Part shown: positions 35,609-44,717 of the stretch, one piece after another
How the letters are laid out: each line of letters starts with the position of its first letter
Position numbering within the stretch: the first letter of the stretch is position 1
NCBI GenBank assembly: GCA_018394315.1
Contig: CP074575.1
Span: forward strand, 62,001-126,000
Source: Mycoplasmatota bacterium
GTDB lineage: Bacteria > Bacillota_I > Bacilli_A > MAG-NZ
Reading direction: 5' to 3'
Length of the DNA: 64,000 nucleotides
Notes under the pieces: model-generated
The model's input: the letters and a program-made list of their open reading frames with translations, nothing else
What the model was told of the DNA's origin: nothing
Databases searched by the model: none
Position numbers and translations under genes: made by a program

Positions 35609-35752
35609 ACTAAACTCCCCTATCCTTTTTTGAAGTTTCTCACTTTATCCTTTTCTAAAAATATATGCATAATGTTTAGATCCGATTAGATGTTCTATCT
35701 TGACATTGGTATACAATTGAACTAAACTAATCAACTCCAATCAATGAAACTT

Positions 35753-36985
35753 TTATAAAGTGATTGATGGTTTCCTGATATTCTTTAACTGCTTCAAACT
35801 GTTGTTGAATGATTCTAGTTGCCATTTCTCTTCAACTCTTTCTTCAAATTCCAGTTTATACTTTAAATATTTATCCTTATTGCCGATCGCGAAGTAACAG
35901 TTTGAAAGTGTAGCATAAACCCACATTTCGTCAGGTAATTGTTTTATTTCACCACTTACTAAATTGAGCAGATTCTCGATTATGGTATTCCTAACTTTAT
36001 CAGCCTCAATGCTATAATATATTTTCTCTTTCCCATCTGAAATTGAAGACTTTACATCACAACATAAAGCGTAGTTTTCACCATTATAATAATCCACTCG
36101 GATACTAAATCCCTTTTTGTAATAATTAATAGCTAAATCAAGAAACTGATTATCAACCGTCTCATAATATAAATTCTTATGGATTGCTCCTGCTATACCC
36201 ATTGTTTCAGGGTCATTACTGTTTGGTAGTATCTTACTAATTATTGCCTTTGATTCAATTAAAGCAGCAAGAACAGACGGGCTCTCTGACTTGTAGGTAC
36301 ATAGTGCTAACTGTTGAATAAAGTAAGTATCATCGGGTTTTAATTTCAAGGCTTTCTCCCATTCTTTAGATGCCTGAATGAAATTAGACTTTCTTCTATA
36401 TAACATAGCGTTTTCTTTTATTGCATATAATTCATTCTCTTTTTCAGACAAACTTGCTATCAATTTTTCATATTGGTGTTCAGGAATGATTGGTGGACTC
36501 AACTCACTTAGATATTCATAAAGTGGACTATCAATTTCCTTAGCTGTTTCCACCTTTTGTATTAATGCTTCAAGATCCCTTCTACACCTGTCAACTTCCG
36601 AAAATCCTATATCCTTCCCCAAATGCTTATATATAAATGTCCTAGTATGATTGAGGTCAAAAGGAATACGTCCAGATGATTCTTTCATTACGATAGTGGA
36701 AAATGGTCTTAAAGCATGCCTTATACCAAGTTCATAAACAGCGTTTGGATTATAAGTAGAAATATCAGCTATTACTAATTCAGCTCTATATAGAAGCGTG
36801 TACATACTTTTATCAATTATTCCCGAATCATATACTTCATCAGCTCGTATACAGGTATATCCACACTCTTCAACTACGGGCTTTATGATATTTTCGTATG
36901 TTTTGTCCAAATCAAAAGTTTTTCCTGACTCATAATCTGTTTTCTCATGAAAACCCATTATAACGAAACAAATTTTGTTTACCAT
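35753..36985 (-). CDS. Deoxyribosyltransferase-like domain fused to a TPR/TRAFs-binding-like region
   Basis: A 410-aa protein. Residues 3-130 carry CFVIMGF, AELVIADIS and NPNAVYELGIRHAL (Glu 85), the signature of nucleoside 2-deoxyribosyltransferase-like Rossmann proteins related to TIR-type N-glycosidases. Residues about 190-400 are helical repeats (SKEWEKALKLKPDD and similar), like the TRAFs-binding/TPR domains seen with this N-terminus. AAGGAGG precedes the ATG, which overlaps the stop of the DUF1863 gene. In defence terms it could sense a nucleotide signal or degrade nucleotides. That is inference. Confidence 0.65.
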   Translation of the reverse strand: MVNKICFVIMGFHEKTDYESGKTFDLDKTYENIIKPVVEECGYTCIRADEVYDSGIIDKSMYTLLYRAELVIADISTYNPNAVYELGIRHALRPFSTIVMKESSGRIPFDLNHTRTFIYKHLGKDIGFSEVDRCRRDLEALIQKVETAKEIDSPLYEYLSELSPPIIPEHQYEKLIASLSEKENELYAIKENAMLYRRKSNFIQASKEWEKALKLKPDDTYFIQQLALCTYKSESPSVLAALIESKAIISKILPNSNDPETMGIAGAIHKNLYYETVDNQFLDLAINYYKKGFSIRVDYYNGENYALCCDVKSSISDGKEKIYYSIEADKVRNTIIENLLNLVSGEIKQLPDEMWVYATLSNCYFAIGNKDKYLKYKLEFEERVEEKWQLESFNNSLKQLKNIRKPSITL

Positions 36986-37584
36986 CAGGAGTTCCTCCTT
37001 CGTAGCGGGGAACTCGTATTATATGTTATTTTTTTCCTTCTCGAGAATGAAATATCAATTAATTCTTTTAATACATTGAAATCTTTTACGATAACATCCC
37101 AATCAACTACTGCAATATCAACATTACTAACGAAATTATCAATTATCCTATTTGGCATATAAGGATAGTTTTTTTCAAACTCACCCTTATTATTGAATCT
37201 TGTCCAATTACCATACTTGTTAATCAATTGCTTTTCTCTTTCTGAAGAGGCTCTTCTAGCTTGTCTAATGGTAGGTAAATTAACACAAACAATTCCTGAT
37301 TGGGGATTCTTATCAGTATTAATCATACTAGCATGGAGTTCCCAGTCTATAAATTTTCTTTTCATCGTGTTTTTTCCTACTAAAAGTATTGTTACAGTAG
37401 TATCACTTAAGAAGTCATCTCTAATAACGCGTCTTATTCTTTCGTCTGGCCATTCATCGGGAATATCACCCTCTTTAACTGACTTGTTTACAAATAAATC
37501 AGAATACTCACTTAATTGATCTAGTTGCTTCTTGTAAAACTCATCATCACTATGAAAGGAAACAAAAGTCTTATGTTTATTCAT
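36985..37584 (-). CDS. ThsB-like TIR protein (DUF1863 type)
   Basis: A 199-aa protein with KTFVSFHSDDEFYKKQL, then TVTILLVGKNTMKRKFIDWELH with the probable catalytic Glu 82 after Trp 81. This is the DUF1863 TIR-like fold of Thoeris ThsB proteins, which sense phage and make an NAD-derived signal. GGAGG precedes the ATG. The usual ThsA effector (SIR2-SLOG or a membrane/macro form) is not next door; instead a deoxyribosyltransferase/TPR protein follows with a stop/start overlap, and then another TIR protein. Good evidence for the family; the system assignment is inference. Confidence 0.78.
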   Translation of the reverse strand: MNKHKTFVSFHSDDEFYKKQLDQLSEYSDLFVNKSVKEGDIPDEWPDERIRRVIRDDFLSDTTVTILLVGKNTMKRKFIDWELHASMINTDKNPQSGIVCVNLPTIRQARRASSEREKQLINKYGNWTRFNNKGEFEKNYPYMPNRIIDNFVSNVDIAVVDWDVIVKDFNVLKELIDISFSRRKKITYNTSSPLRRRNS

Positions 37585-37785
37585 ATAATCCCTCCTACAT
37601 ATTCAAAAATCGAAACAATTTAATAACTCAGAGTATTTTCTCACTGGTTAAGACTTCGTAGAATCAACTCAACAATATTTATAAAACCCATAATCGGTAT
37701 TCTATAATGCATTATAAAGAGAGGATTCCTTAATAAAAGTTAATTCACTTAAATTCTTTAATATTTTGTATTTAGTATTTGTTTA

Positions 37786-38616
37786 TCAACTCAATCTGTC
37801 AAATTGTAGCATAAATAGGAGTGTTATTTCTGGAGTCGAAGCAGGAATACCAGATTCAACCAAAAATTCTGTCCACTCAAGAGTTCTAGGTATTTGTGAA
37901 TAATAGTCTTTTTTATTATTGGCTAAGCTTTTAAGAACACTACTTTTAACATTATCTACATCGTAAATAGAACTTAAATTTTTTAACCCCATTTCTTGAG
38001 TAACATCTTTGATAAAATCTACCCTATCCGATTTAATAGAAATTTCCATAGAAAAATGAAACACTTGTGCAATATTAGCTAATCTTTCTTCCCTGAATCT
38101 CTTCTCTTCGCTAATTATAGAATTGTCGCGGTTGCTTATTAAATTATTTAGCGTCTTTATTTGCTCCTCGTCTGAAGAATTTTCTATCCGATCTTGATAA
38201 TTCTTAATTTCTTCCTTTAAAGAATCAATCTTGTTACTTTCCTGCTCAATCAAAGGATCGTTTTTTTCCCTAAGATACTTCATAATTGCACTTAATACCT
38301 TCTCGTCATCCTCCCCATTCTTAAGAAGAAACACGAATCCTTCTATTCCAACACTATTGCCTACATTTCGTATCCCATTTTGTGAAAGTCTCTTCAGGTA
38401 ATCTTCTCTCTTTGGTTTAATCACCTTATCGACATATTCCTCATAAGAAACGAAGTCATCTTCAAAATAATCAGGAATTCCTCCTCTCGATGACCAATAT
38501 ACATCACTAGTAGGATTCATTTGATTGGCATGATTATCCATTGCAGCTTTATGATGCGAACTGGTCGTATTGTTTACCATACTTTTCATATCGTTTGGTG
38601 AATAGTTTTTTGGCAT
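37786..38616 (-). CDS. Unknown coiled-coil protein with Asn/His-rich N-terminus
   Basis: A 276-aa protein. The N-terminus (AAMDNHANQMNPTSDVYWSSRG) resembles a class of short bacterial proteins with NHANQLNP..Y..SRG text and unknown function. Residues 120-185 form a charged coiled coil, and the C-terminal 90 residues are helical. GGGGG precedes the ATG. It stands alone between the TIR unit and a recombinase remnant. No function can be given. Confidence 0.6.
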   Translation of the reverse strand: MPKNYSPNDMKSMVNNTTSSHHKAAMDNHANQMNPTSDVYWSSRGGIPDYFEDDFVSYEEYVDKVIKPKREDYLKRLSQNGIRNVGNSVGIEGFVFLLKNGEDDEKVLSAIMKYLREKNDPLIEQESNKIDSLKEEIKNYQDRIENSSDEEQIKTLNNLISNRDNSIISEEKRFREERLANIAQVFHFSMEISIKSDRVDFIKDVTQEMGLKNLSSIYDVDNVKSSVLKSLANNKKDYYSQIPRTLEWTEFLVESGIPASTPEITLLFMLQFDRLS

Positions 38617-38710
38617 GATTTACCCCCTTTATATACCAGATTATTTATCTATTCATTAAATAATATTATTACTTCCTCATACTAATGATATCAATATTAC
38701 ATAAAGTTGT

Positions 38711-39022
38711 CTACATAAGAACAATTGAATGTTTAACTTCCCTTCTATTTGCATTCTTAATAACATATGTCAAATAGTTAATTCTAAAAACAGAGCCTAG
38801 GTTAAACCTAAGCTCTATTTCATCTTTATCCGCTTCTACAACAACCATTTCATGCATCAGTTCTCTAATTAGATAACTATTTTCGGATGTTATCATTTGC
38901 TTAAACCAATCAATCTTTGCTTCAACATCTTCCTTTGTTATTTCATTTTGATTCTCAGAACTGGTTTCTAAGGTATATAATTGTATCTTCAACTGCTCCT
39001 GTTCGTTATGCGCTTTTGAACA
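38711..39022 (-). pseudogene. Large serine recombinase C-terminal remnant
   Basis: The open frame from 39022 reads AHNEQEQLKIQLYTLE, then a coiled-coil-like stretch, then YLIRELMHEMVVVEADKDEI and ELRFNLGSVF. This is the usual tail of large serine integrases/transposon resolvases. There is no catalytic N-terminal domain and no good start, so it is a fragment left by a lost element. Confidence 0.55.
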
Positions 39023-39105
39023 TTACAACATTATTTGTAATACTGAACATTGTAATAATTTTAAGTGTAAGAAGTACAATTATTAACCTATTGGTCATGA
39101 AAACA

Positions 39106-40278
39106 TTACTTATATCCTCCTAAAACTGCATATGTTGATGGTGTAGTACAAAGTTTTTCAACATCCTCACCACTATACACAGCAATTCTATTTTCCGTTC
39201 CAAACTTATACAACCTATATAAGAAATATCGTTCACCATATAGTTTGGCAGCATGTAACTCATGTGCGGTTATATAGAATAACGTGTTTTCCTCATATTT
39301 AGTTGTTTTTACTTCTATATATATTTGCATTCCTTCTTCATCGTATGATAATATATCATATCCTAAGCCATCTCCAATATTTTGAGATATCCACTTTGCC
39401 TTTTTACCTATACGAGATAACTTGTTGTTCTCATACTCTAAGACAAAACTCTCACCTGCTTTTCCCAGTTTGCTATCTCTTTTCGCCTTCTTGACGTAAT
39501 CAGTTATAGCTCCCCTCTTACCAATTTGAGGAAAATATTTACTTTTAGACATTTTACCAAAAGCTACATAAGGCACAATATATTTTTCATTATTATTTAA
39601 ATCCCGATATGTTCTCGCAGCATACCAAAAAACATTTTGAGCAAGTAAAAGTAAACCCTCATCATAGTAGTATAAATCACAAGATTTCAACTTTTGCATA
39701 TAATCACTTATAAGTGGATGATTCCATAATACTAGATTATCCCTAATGAGTTGAATCAAAGTCATAACTTTGCCAATTGAACCAACACGTCCCTTGATGA
39801 AAACTATTCCAGTTTCGAGTTCTTCTGAGAATTCTTTCAAGTCAGTGTATTTATAAATTGAGTACTTATTGGGAAATTTCAAAAAGAGCAGGGTGGAGAT
39901 AAATCTAAAATCGCTTCCACCTGTGGTAGAGTAGTCTAAGGAATTTTTAAGTTCTTTTATTGAACTAGAGAAACTTATAATTCTTTCGTTTAGTTCAATG
40001 CTCTCATTAAACAGAATTCTAAACGCCTCTTTGACTTCCTCCTTTTTATGGGATGCAATTTTAATTACTTCATTAATTGGAAAATAATTTCGTGATGCTA
40101 CTAAATTACTAGATTCATTTATAGATTCTTTTAACATATTTACAAAGTCAGAAGAGTCTATATTCCAGTTGTTTTGAAATCTCTCGACTTCTACCCACTT
40201 GTACTTTTCCTGAATCCAATTCTTTTCAAAATTCATCCAGTAATGGTTAACAATTTGCTTTAGTTTCCTCTTATTCAT
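39106..40278 (-). CDS. DUF3883 domain protein (putative defence nuclease)
   Basis: A 390-aa protein. The C-terminal 110 residues are DUF3883 with AGESFVLEYE, GDGLGYDILSYD and YIEVKTTKYE, a PD-(D/E)xK-like restriction nuclease core. The N-terminal 250 residues are helical. Part (RFISTLLFLKFPNKYSIYKY) resembles the N-terminal sensing/DNA-binding segments fused to McrB-type or DUF3883 proteins. GGAG precedes ATG 40278. It is a single gene at the end of the island, probably a modification-dependent or phage-restricting nuclease (inference). Confidence 0.72.
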   Translation of the reverse strand: MNKRKLKQIVNHYWMNFEKNWIQEKYKWVEVERFQNNWNIDSSDFVNMLKESINESSNLVASRNYFPINEVIKIASHKKEEVKEAFRILFNESIELNERIISFSSSIKELKNSLDYSTTGGSDFRFISTLLFLKFPNKYSIYKYTDLKEFSEELETGIVFIKGRVGSIGKVMTLIQLIRDNLVLWNHPLISDYMQKLKSCDLYYYDEGLLLLAQNVFWYAARTYRDLNNNEKYIVPYVAFGKMSKSKYFPQIGKRGAITDYVKKAKRDSKLGKAGESFVLEYENNKLSRIGKKAKWISQNIGDGLGYDILSYDEEGMQIYIEVKTTKYEENTLFYITAHELHAAKLYGERYFLYRLYKFGTENRIAVYSGEDVEKLCTTPSTYAVLGGYK

Positions 40279-40690
40279 AACCTAGTCTCCTTTGATTATC
40301 AGTTTTAACTATCTCGACATCCAGTGTTAATTATATCACCTTAGCTACAGAGAATGAAACTTCATCATAATCAAAAAGTAATAGGTATGTACCTAAACCT
40401 CTAATGTCATGGTTGGGGAACTTAAGAATGCCAGACCCACGATAACAAAAAAACTGATAGATTTCTCTATCAGTCTGCGCACTAACTGGTGCGGGTAAGA
40501 GCAATTCAACTATCACTAGTTATCATAAACACCTGTAAAACCATACTTATTACAATGTCGCTATGTATCTATAAATTCATCGTCTTGTCTAGATCTAAGC
40601 AGCTGCCAATGATAGATCTAGAATATATCATAATCTCGTAATATAACAAAACTTTCGTTAATAGCTTAGTTACGATAATTCTGTTAAAAA
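40279..40690. other. Intergenic boundary of the defence island
   Basis: Contains repeat element copy 2 and its strong terminator. A minus-strand open stretch ending near 40331 (with FPNHDIRGLGTYLLLFDYDE) reads like a protein tail but lacks a start. Nothing else is supportable. Confidence 0.35.
40447..40500 (-). repeat. Hairpin plus GGTGCGGGTAA element, copy 2, with terminator
   Basis: On the minus strand CTGATAGA-GAAA-TCTATCAG is followed by TTTTTTTG, a textbook terminator. Just upstream of it lies the segment shared with copy 1 at 34.5 kb. The hairpin sequences of the two copies differ while the adjacent segment is conserved. Confidence 0.6.
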
Positions 40691-40717
40691 AACCATGCTG
40701 ACTCATTTGAGTCAGCA
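40686..40717 (-). terminator. Terminator of the MBX-like operon
   Basis: A 10-bp stem TGCTGACTCA / TGAGTCAGCA (40696-40717) is followed on the minus strand by TGG and seven T residues. It lies 6 nt after the last stop. Confidence 0.85.
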
Positions 40718-40722
40718 CATTA

Positions 40723-42543
40723 TTATTTATTCTTTTTTGATAAATACTCATCAATACCAATTGCTGCATTGTGACCATTGGCTACACCGCTGATAACATC
40801 TGGACCTTTAACAATATCTCCACCAGCGAATAGCCAGTCGATACCTTTAACTTGTCCGTTTTCTTTAACTTCAATTTTACCACGGTTGATATTCATTTTA
40901 TTTTGGTTTTCATCTGATAAGTATGAATAATCAGGTGATTGACCAATTGCCATGAATACTTGAGTAGCTTCTAGTAACTGTTCTGAATTTTCTTCAAATG
41001 AAGGATTGAAGTTACCTTCAGTATCAAAGATTGAGATAACTTTCTTAACCTTTAATCCTTTGATTTTGTTATTCTTAATTACTATTTCTTGAGGTCCCAT
41101 TCCGAAGTGATATTTAACTCCTTCTTCTCTACCTTCAACTACTTCTTCTAAATCAGCAGGTAACGCATCTTCAGATTCTAAAGCTGCCATCATTACATTT
41201 GATTTACCGAACTTTTCGTTTTGATATCTTACTACAGTTCTTGCAACGTCAAACGCAACGTTTCCTCCACCGATAATTACTACGTTTTCATGAACATCTA
41301 GTTCTTTAACAGTTCCTCTACCATAGTCTCTACCTAGTGGTAAGAAGTCCATAGCTGCTATACAGTCTTTATGATCATGACCTGGCATTGGGATTTTTCT
41401 ACCAGCGAAGAATCCTGAACCAGTGAATACTGCATCGTAATTCTTATTAAAATCAGCTAACATTGTATCAGTAACTTTAGTGTTTAGATTAATCTTAACA
41501 CCAATTTTTTCTATGAATGAAATATCTTGATCAATTGCTTCATCTGGTAAACGGTATTTAGGAATACCATATCTCATTACACCACCAGCTAGTGGCATTT
41601 GTTCAAATATTTCTACATTGTAACCAATTGTTCTTAAGTAGTAAGCTGCTGCTAATCCAGAAGGTCCCGCACCGATTATTGCCACTTTACCATTAACCTC
41701 TTTACTAACTTGTTCTAGGATAACACTATCATAAATATCCTTAGGAGCATTATCAACTATATAACGTTTTAACCAACGAATCGCTACTGCATCTCCTCTT
41801 TGTGTTAATGCACAAGCAGTTTCACAGTTATGTGTACAAATTCTACCACAAACAGCTGGTAATGGATTTGTTTTATAAATCTCTGTTAAAGCTTCTTCAA
41901 AGTTATTTTCCCAAATAGCTGTGATATATTCAGGAATATTCATATGAGCTGGACATGCGTTAGTACAAATACCACACTCAACACATCTAGAAGCTTCATG
42001 AATAGCTTGTTCTTTTGAATAACCTTTTATGATTTCTAAGAAAGATCCTTTTCTTTCATCAGGAGAAAGATGTTCCATTGATACTCTTTCCAGATCTAAT
42101 AAATCAGAAGATTCATCTTTCTCATATCCGAGTTTTACTTCTTTACCATTGAATGTATCAGTTGGCATAAAGTAGAAACTATCTGGATCTGGATCATTAT
42201 ATAAATATTCTTTACTCATCTTAAGTGAAGAAGTTGTACAAACATCTACACATAAAGCACAGAAACAACATCTACCGTAATCAATTGTTGGACGTAATTG
42301 TAAGCTTCCATCTTTGTCTTCTAGTTCACTTCTTTCAACCATTGTGATTGCTTCAGTTGGACAAATTTCACCACAAGTACTACATCCAATACATTCTTCC
42401 CAGTCATTTACATGGAAACCACGGTAATTATCTGCTACTTCTCTTGGATTATCAAATATATCTTTAAAGTCTTTAGTTATTGGTTTTTTAAGTAAATATT
42501 TTAAATGTCTTAATGGTTTAAATACACTATATACTTTTTTCAT
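40723..42543 (-). CDS. NuoI-like ferredoxin fused to GltD/NfnB-like FAD-NADPH oxidoreductase
   Basis: A 606-aa fusion. Residues 51-102 have two ferredoxin [4Fe-4S] motifs (CIGCSTCGEICP and CCFCALCVDVC) in a NuoI-like context. Residues 187-245 have the GltD-type cysteine sets (CVECGICTNACP, CGRICTHNCETAC). FAD binding is GAGPSGLAAAYYL at 291 onward, NADPH binding GGGNVAFDVA at 425 onward, and FAGGDIVKGPDVI follows. It is the last gene of the membrane complex operon and takes the place of the separate NuoI subunit. It likely exchanges electrons between ferredoxin or the NuoB arm and NADP(H). No glutamate synthase large subunit is present. Confidence 0.85.
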   Translation of the reverse strand: MKKVYSVFKPLRHLKYLLKKPITKDFKDIFDNPREVADNYRGFHVNDWEECIGCSTCGEICPTEAITMVERSELEDKDGSLQLRPTIDYGRCCFCALCVDVCTTSSLKMSKEYLYNDPDPDSFYFMPTDTFNGKEVKLGYEKDESSDLLDLERVSMEHLSPDERKGSFLEIIKGYSKEQAIHEASRCVECGICTNACPAHMNIPEYITAIWENNFEEALTEIYKTNPLPAVCGRICTHNCETACALTQRGDAVAIRWLKRYIVDNAPKDIYDSVILEQVSKEVNGKVAIIGAGPSGLAAAYYLRTIGYNVEIFEQMPLAGGVMRYGIPKYRLPDEAIDQDISFIEKIGVKINLNTKVTDTMLADFNKNYDAVFTGSGFFAGRKIPMPGHDHKDCIAAMDFLPLGRDYGRGTVKELDVHENVVIIGGGNVAFDVARTVVRYQNEKFGKSNVMMAALESEDALPADLEEVVEGREEGVKYHFGMGPQEIVIKNNKIKGLKVKKVISIFDTEGNFNPSFEENSEQLLEATQVFMAIGQSPDYSYLSDENQNKMNINRGKIEVKENGQVKGIDWLFAGGDIVKGPDVISGVANGHNAAIGIDEYLSKKNK

Positions 42544-42549
42544 ATTAAC

Positions 42550-43653
42550 CTACCTATCTATTTCCGGTGAACACACACCCATAGTATCAAACCATAGGGC
42601 TGCATCATCTAATCTAGTACCTGGTAAGTATTTTTCAACACCAAGTAATCCTTGTGGGAATGAAGCCCCACGAACCGCTACACGGTAAGGTTTTGTTCCA
42701 CCATCAGACACGATATAATAACCAAATTCTCCTCTTGAAGACTCTACTGCTGCATAAACTTGACCCTTAGGTACTCTAAACTTAAGAGCATTCCCGTCCA
42801 TTTTAGCTCTAACAGGACCCTCAGGCATTTTAGCTAGACATTGTTTGATAATTCCAATACATTGAACTACTTCTTGTAATTTCAAATCAACTCTACACTC
42901 TGCATCTGAATAATCAGCCATAGGCACTTCAAAGTCGATTTGATCATATCTAGCGTAAGGTAATACTTTACGTAAATCATAAGGTTTGTTTGTAGCACTT
43001 CTCATCCCAACACCAGTTACACCTAATTCCCAAACTACTTCACTTGGTAGTAAGATGTGATCAACTAAACGTTTTCTAATAGTAGGATTTTCAATACCTA
43101 AATCTCTGATTTCTAAATATCTACTTGCTAGATCATCTAAGAATTCATTAATTTCATCTTCAATACCAACTGGTAAATCTTTTCTAACTCCACCTGGTAC
43201 GATATATTGATGATAAATTCTATGTCCAGTAATCTTTTCAAAGATTTCTAAAATTCTATTTCTATCAGCTTGAGCATGATACATTAATGTGTAATGTCCT
43301 GTAGGTCCACCAATACCACCATAAGCCATTAAGTGAATAGAAATTCTAGCTAGCTCTAAAATAATCATACGAATGTAATGAGCTCTTTCAGGAACTTCAA
43401 TTCCTGCTAAAGTCTCTACACCCATCGCAAATACCATTTCATTGATATCTGGTTCAACAACACAGATTCTAGGAATTAAAGCTATATTATTAATCCAAGT
43501 ACGTTGTTCCATACCTTTTTCAAATCCACGGTGTAACATACCTGGTAATAAGTATGACTTTTTAATAATATCTCCTTCTACATACATATGTACAGAAGTA
43601 TTACCATGCATACCAGGATGCTGAGGGCCTAAGAATAATTTAATTTCTCTCAT
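42550..43653 (-). CDS. NuoD-like (49-kDa) subunit of MBX-type complex
   Basis: A 367-aa protein with FLGPQHPGMHGN and the large-subunit fold shared by complex I NuoD and [NiFe] hydrogenases. The four Ni-binding cysteines of hydrogenases are absent: the N-terminal site reads PRICVVE and the C-terminal one GVCSPEIDR, one Cys each. So it should not make hydrogen. It overlaps nuoC at the stop/start and sits in the peripheral arm with NuoB, NuoC and the FeS-FAD fusion. Confidence 0.85.
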   Translation of the reverse strand: MREIKLFLGPQHPGMHGNTSVHMYVEGDIIKKSYLLPGMLHRGFEKGMEQRTWINNIALIPRICVVEPDINEMVFAMGVETLAGIEVPERAHYIRMIILELARISIHLMAYGGIGGPTGHYTLMYHAQADRNRILEIFEKITGHRIYHQYIVPGGVRKDLPVGIEDEINEFLDDLASRYLEIRDLGIENPTIRKRLVDHILLPSEVVWELGVTGVGMRSATNKPYDLRKVLPYARYDQIDFEVPMADYSDAECRVDLKLQEVVQCIGIIKQCLAKMPEGPVRAKMDGNALKFRVPKGQVYAAVESSRGEFGYYIVSDGGTKPYRVAVRGASFPQGLLGVEKYLPGTRLDDAALWFDTMGVCSPEIDR

Positions 43654-44174
43654 TATTTTTTCCCTCCTTTATTACTAAAATCTTTAGTATATTCACGTTT
43701 TGCATACTTTCTATCTGAATATGCTTTAGCATCAAAGTCTTTTCTTAATGGAGGTAAGTCATCCCAGTTTTCTAAGAATAATTGTTTCTCTGAATCAGGA
43801 TTACCTTCAAACTTAACACCAAAGAATTCATGTACATCTCTTTCATAGTATTTAGCACCAGGATAAACAGAAGTAACAGTTCTAAACACAGGGTTTTCTC
43901 TTTCAATTTTAGTTCTAACCTGTATATAGATTGGGTTATCCCAATTAAAGATAATATAGACTAATTGATACTTCCCTTCTTCTATCCAGTCAACATTTGT
44001 TAACATACTTAATTGCTTCCAACCAAGAGATTTTAAATAAGCTAATACAGTATGTACATCATTATTACTAATATCAATTGCAACTTGAGATTCACTTACT
44101 AAATCCACATTTAGTAAACTAAATCTATTTTCTAATTCACTAACAAGAGCTTGATTATTCATGGAATTCATCAT
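43653..44174 (-). CDS. NuoC-like (30-kDa) subunit
   Basis: A 173-aa protein with VYPGAKYYERDVHEFFGVKFEGN and DLPPLRKDF, the signature of complex I 30-kDa subunits. The start is ATG 44174, 9 nt after GGAGG. The upstream TTG at 44180 is too near that site. It overlaps nuoB by 20 nt. Structural member of the peripheral arm. Confidence 0.85.
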   Translation of the reverse strand: MMNSMNNQALVSELENRFSLLNVDLVSESQVAIDISNNDVHTVLAYLKSLGWKQLSMLTNVDWIEEGKYQLVYIIFNWDNPIYIQVRTKIERENPVFRTVTSVYPGAKYYERDVHEFFGVKFEGNPDSEKQLFLENWDDLPPLRKDFDAKAYSDRKYAKREYTKDFSNKGGKK

Positions 44175-44715
44175 GAACAAACACCTCCCCTAAAGCATCC
44201 ATTTGATTCTTTTTATACCATTCGTTGTTATCTCTATAATTTTTCCAACCAACAGCAGTTTTGTTCTTAATTAAATCCATCAAATCAGTAAAACCATTCA
44301 TTACTGATTCTGGATTTGGCATACATCCTGAGATATAAACATCTATCGGTAAATAATGGTCTAATCTGTTTAATACAGCATGTGAATCATGGTAAATACC
44401 TCCATTAATTACACATGGACCAAATGCCACGACATATTTTGGTTCACTCATTTGTTCATAAGTATAAACTAAGCGTCTTAATGTTTTCAGTGATAAATAT
44501 CCTGTGATTAACAGAACATCTGCCTGTCTCGGTGTAGCCATCGGACCCATACCTAGACGTTCCATATCATACGCACTTGTCATCGCTTGAGGCAACTCAA
44601 TCGCACAACAACCAGTACAATACATTAACATCCAAATTGATTTACGACGGAAAAAATCACCAAGCTCAGTCCACTTTGTATCCATTTGAGCTTGTGTTAG
44701 TTTTTTATTTTCCAT
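44155..44715 (-). CDS. NuoB-like subunit carrying the terminal [4Fe-4S] cluster
   Basis: A 186-aa protein. The cluster ligands appear complete: C33, C36/C37 (MYCTGCCAIELP), C101 (AFGPCVINGG) and C131 (SGCMPNPE). The tandem CC is the complex I style rather than the hydrogenase CxxC. The start is ATG 44715 after GGAGG; the longer 44769 start runs into nuoH. It transfers electrons from the ferredoxin-like subunit to the NuoD/NuoB site. Confidence 0.88.
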   Translation of the reverse strand: MENKKLTQAQMDTKWTELGDFFRRKSIWMLMYCTGCCAIELPQAMTSAYDMERLGMGPMATPRQADVLLITGYLSLKTLRRLVYTYEQMSEPKYVVAFGPCVINGGIYHDSHAVLNRLDHYLPIDVYISGCMPNPESVMNGFTDLMDLIKNKTAVGWKNYRDNNEWYKKNQMDALGEVFVHDEFHE

Positions 44716-44717
44716 AG

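Noticed and set aside
40331-40516. 61-aa minus-strand frame as a real gene
   Set aside because: Its start runs through the repeat element and terminator hairpin; only the last part looks protein-like, without a start codon.
12426-40722. CRISPR array anywhere in the island
   Set aside because: No regularly spaced direct repeats and no cas genes were seen.
42550-44715. Energy-converting [NiFe] hydrogenase
   Set aside because: The NuoD-like subunit lacks the four Ni-binding cysteines and NuoB has the complex I type tandem CC.
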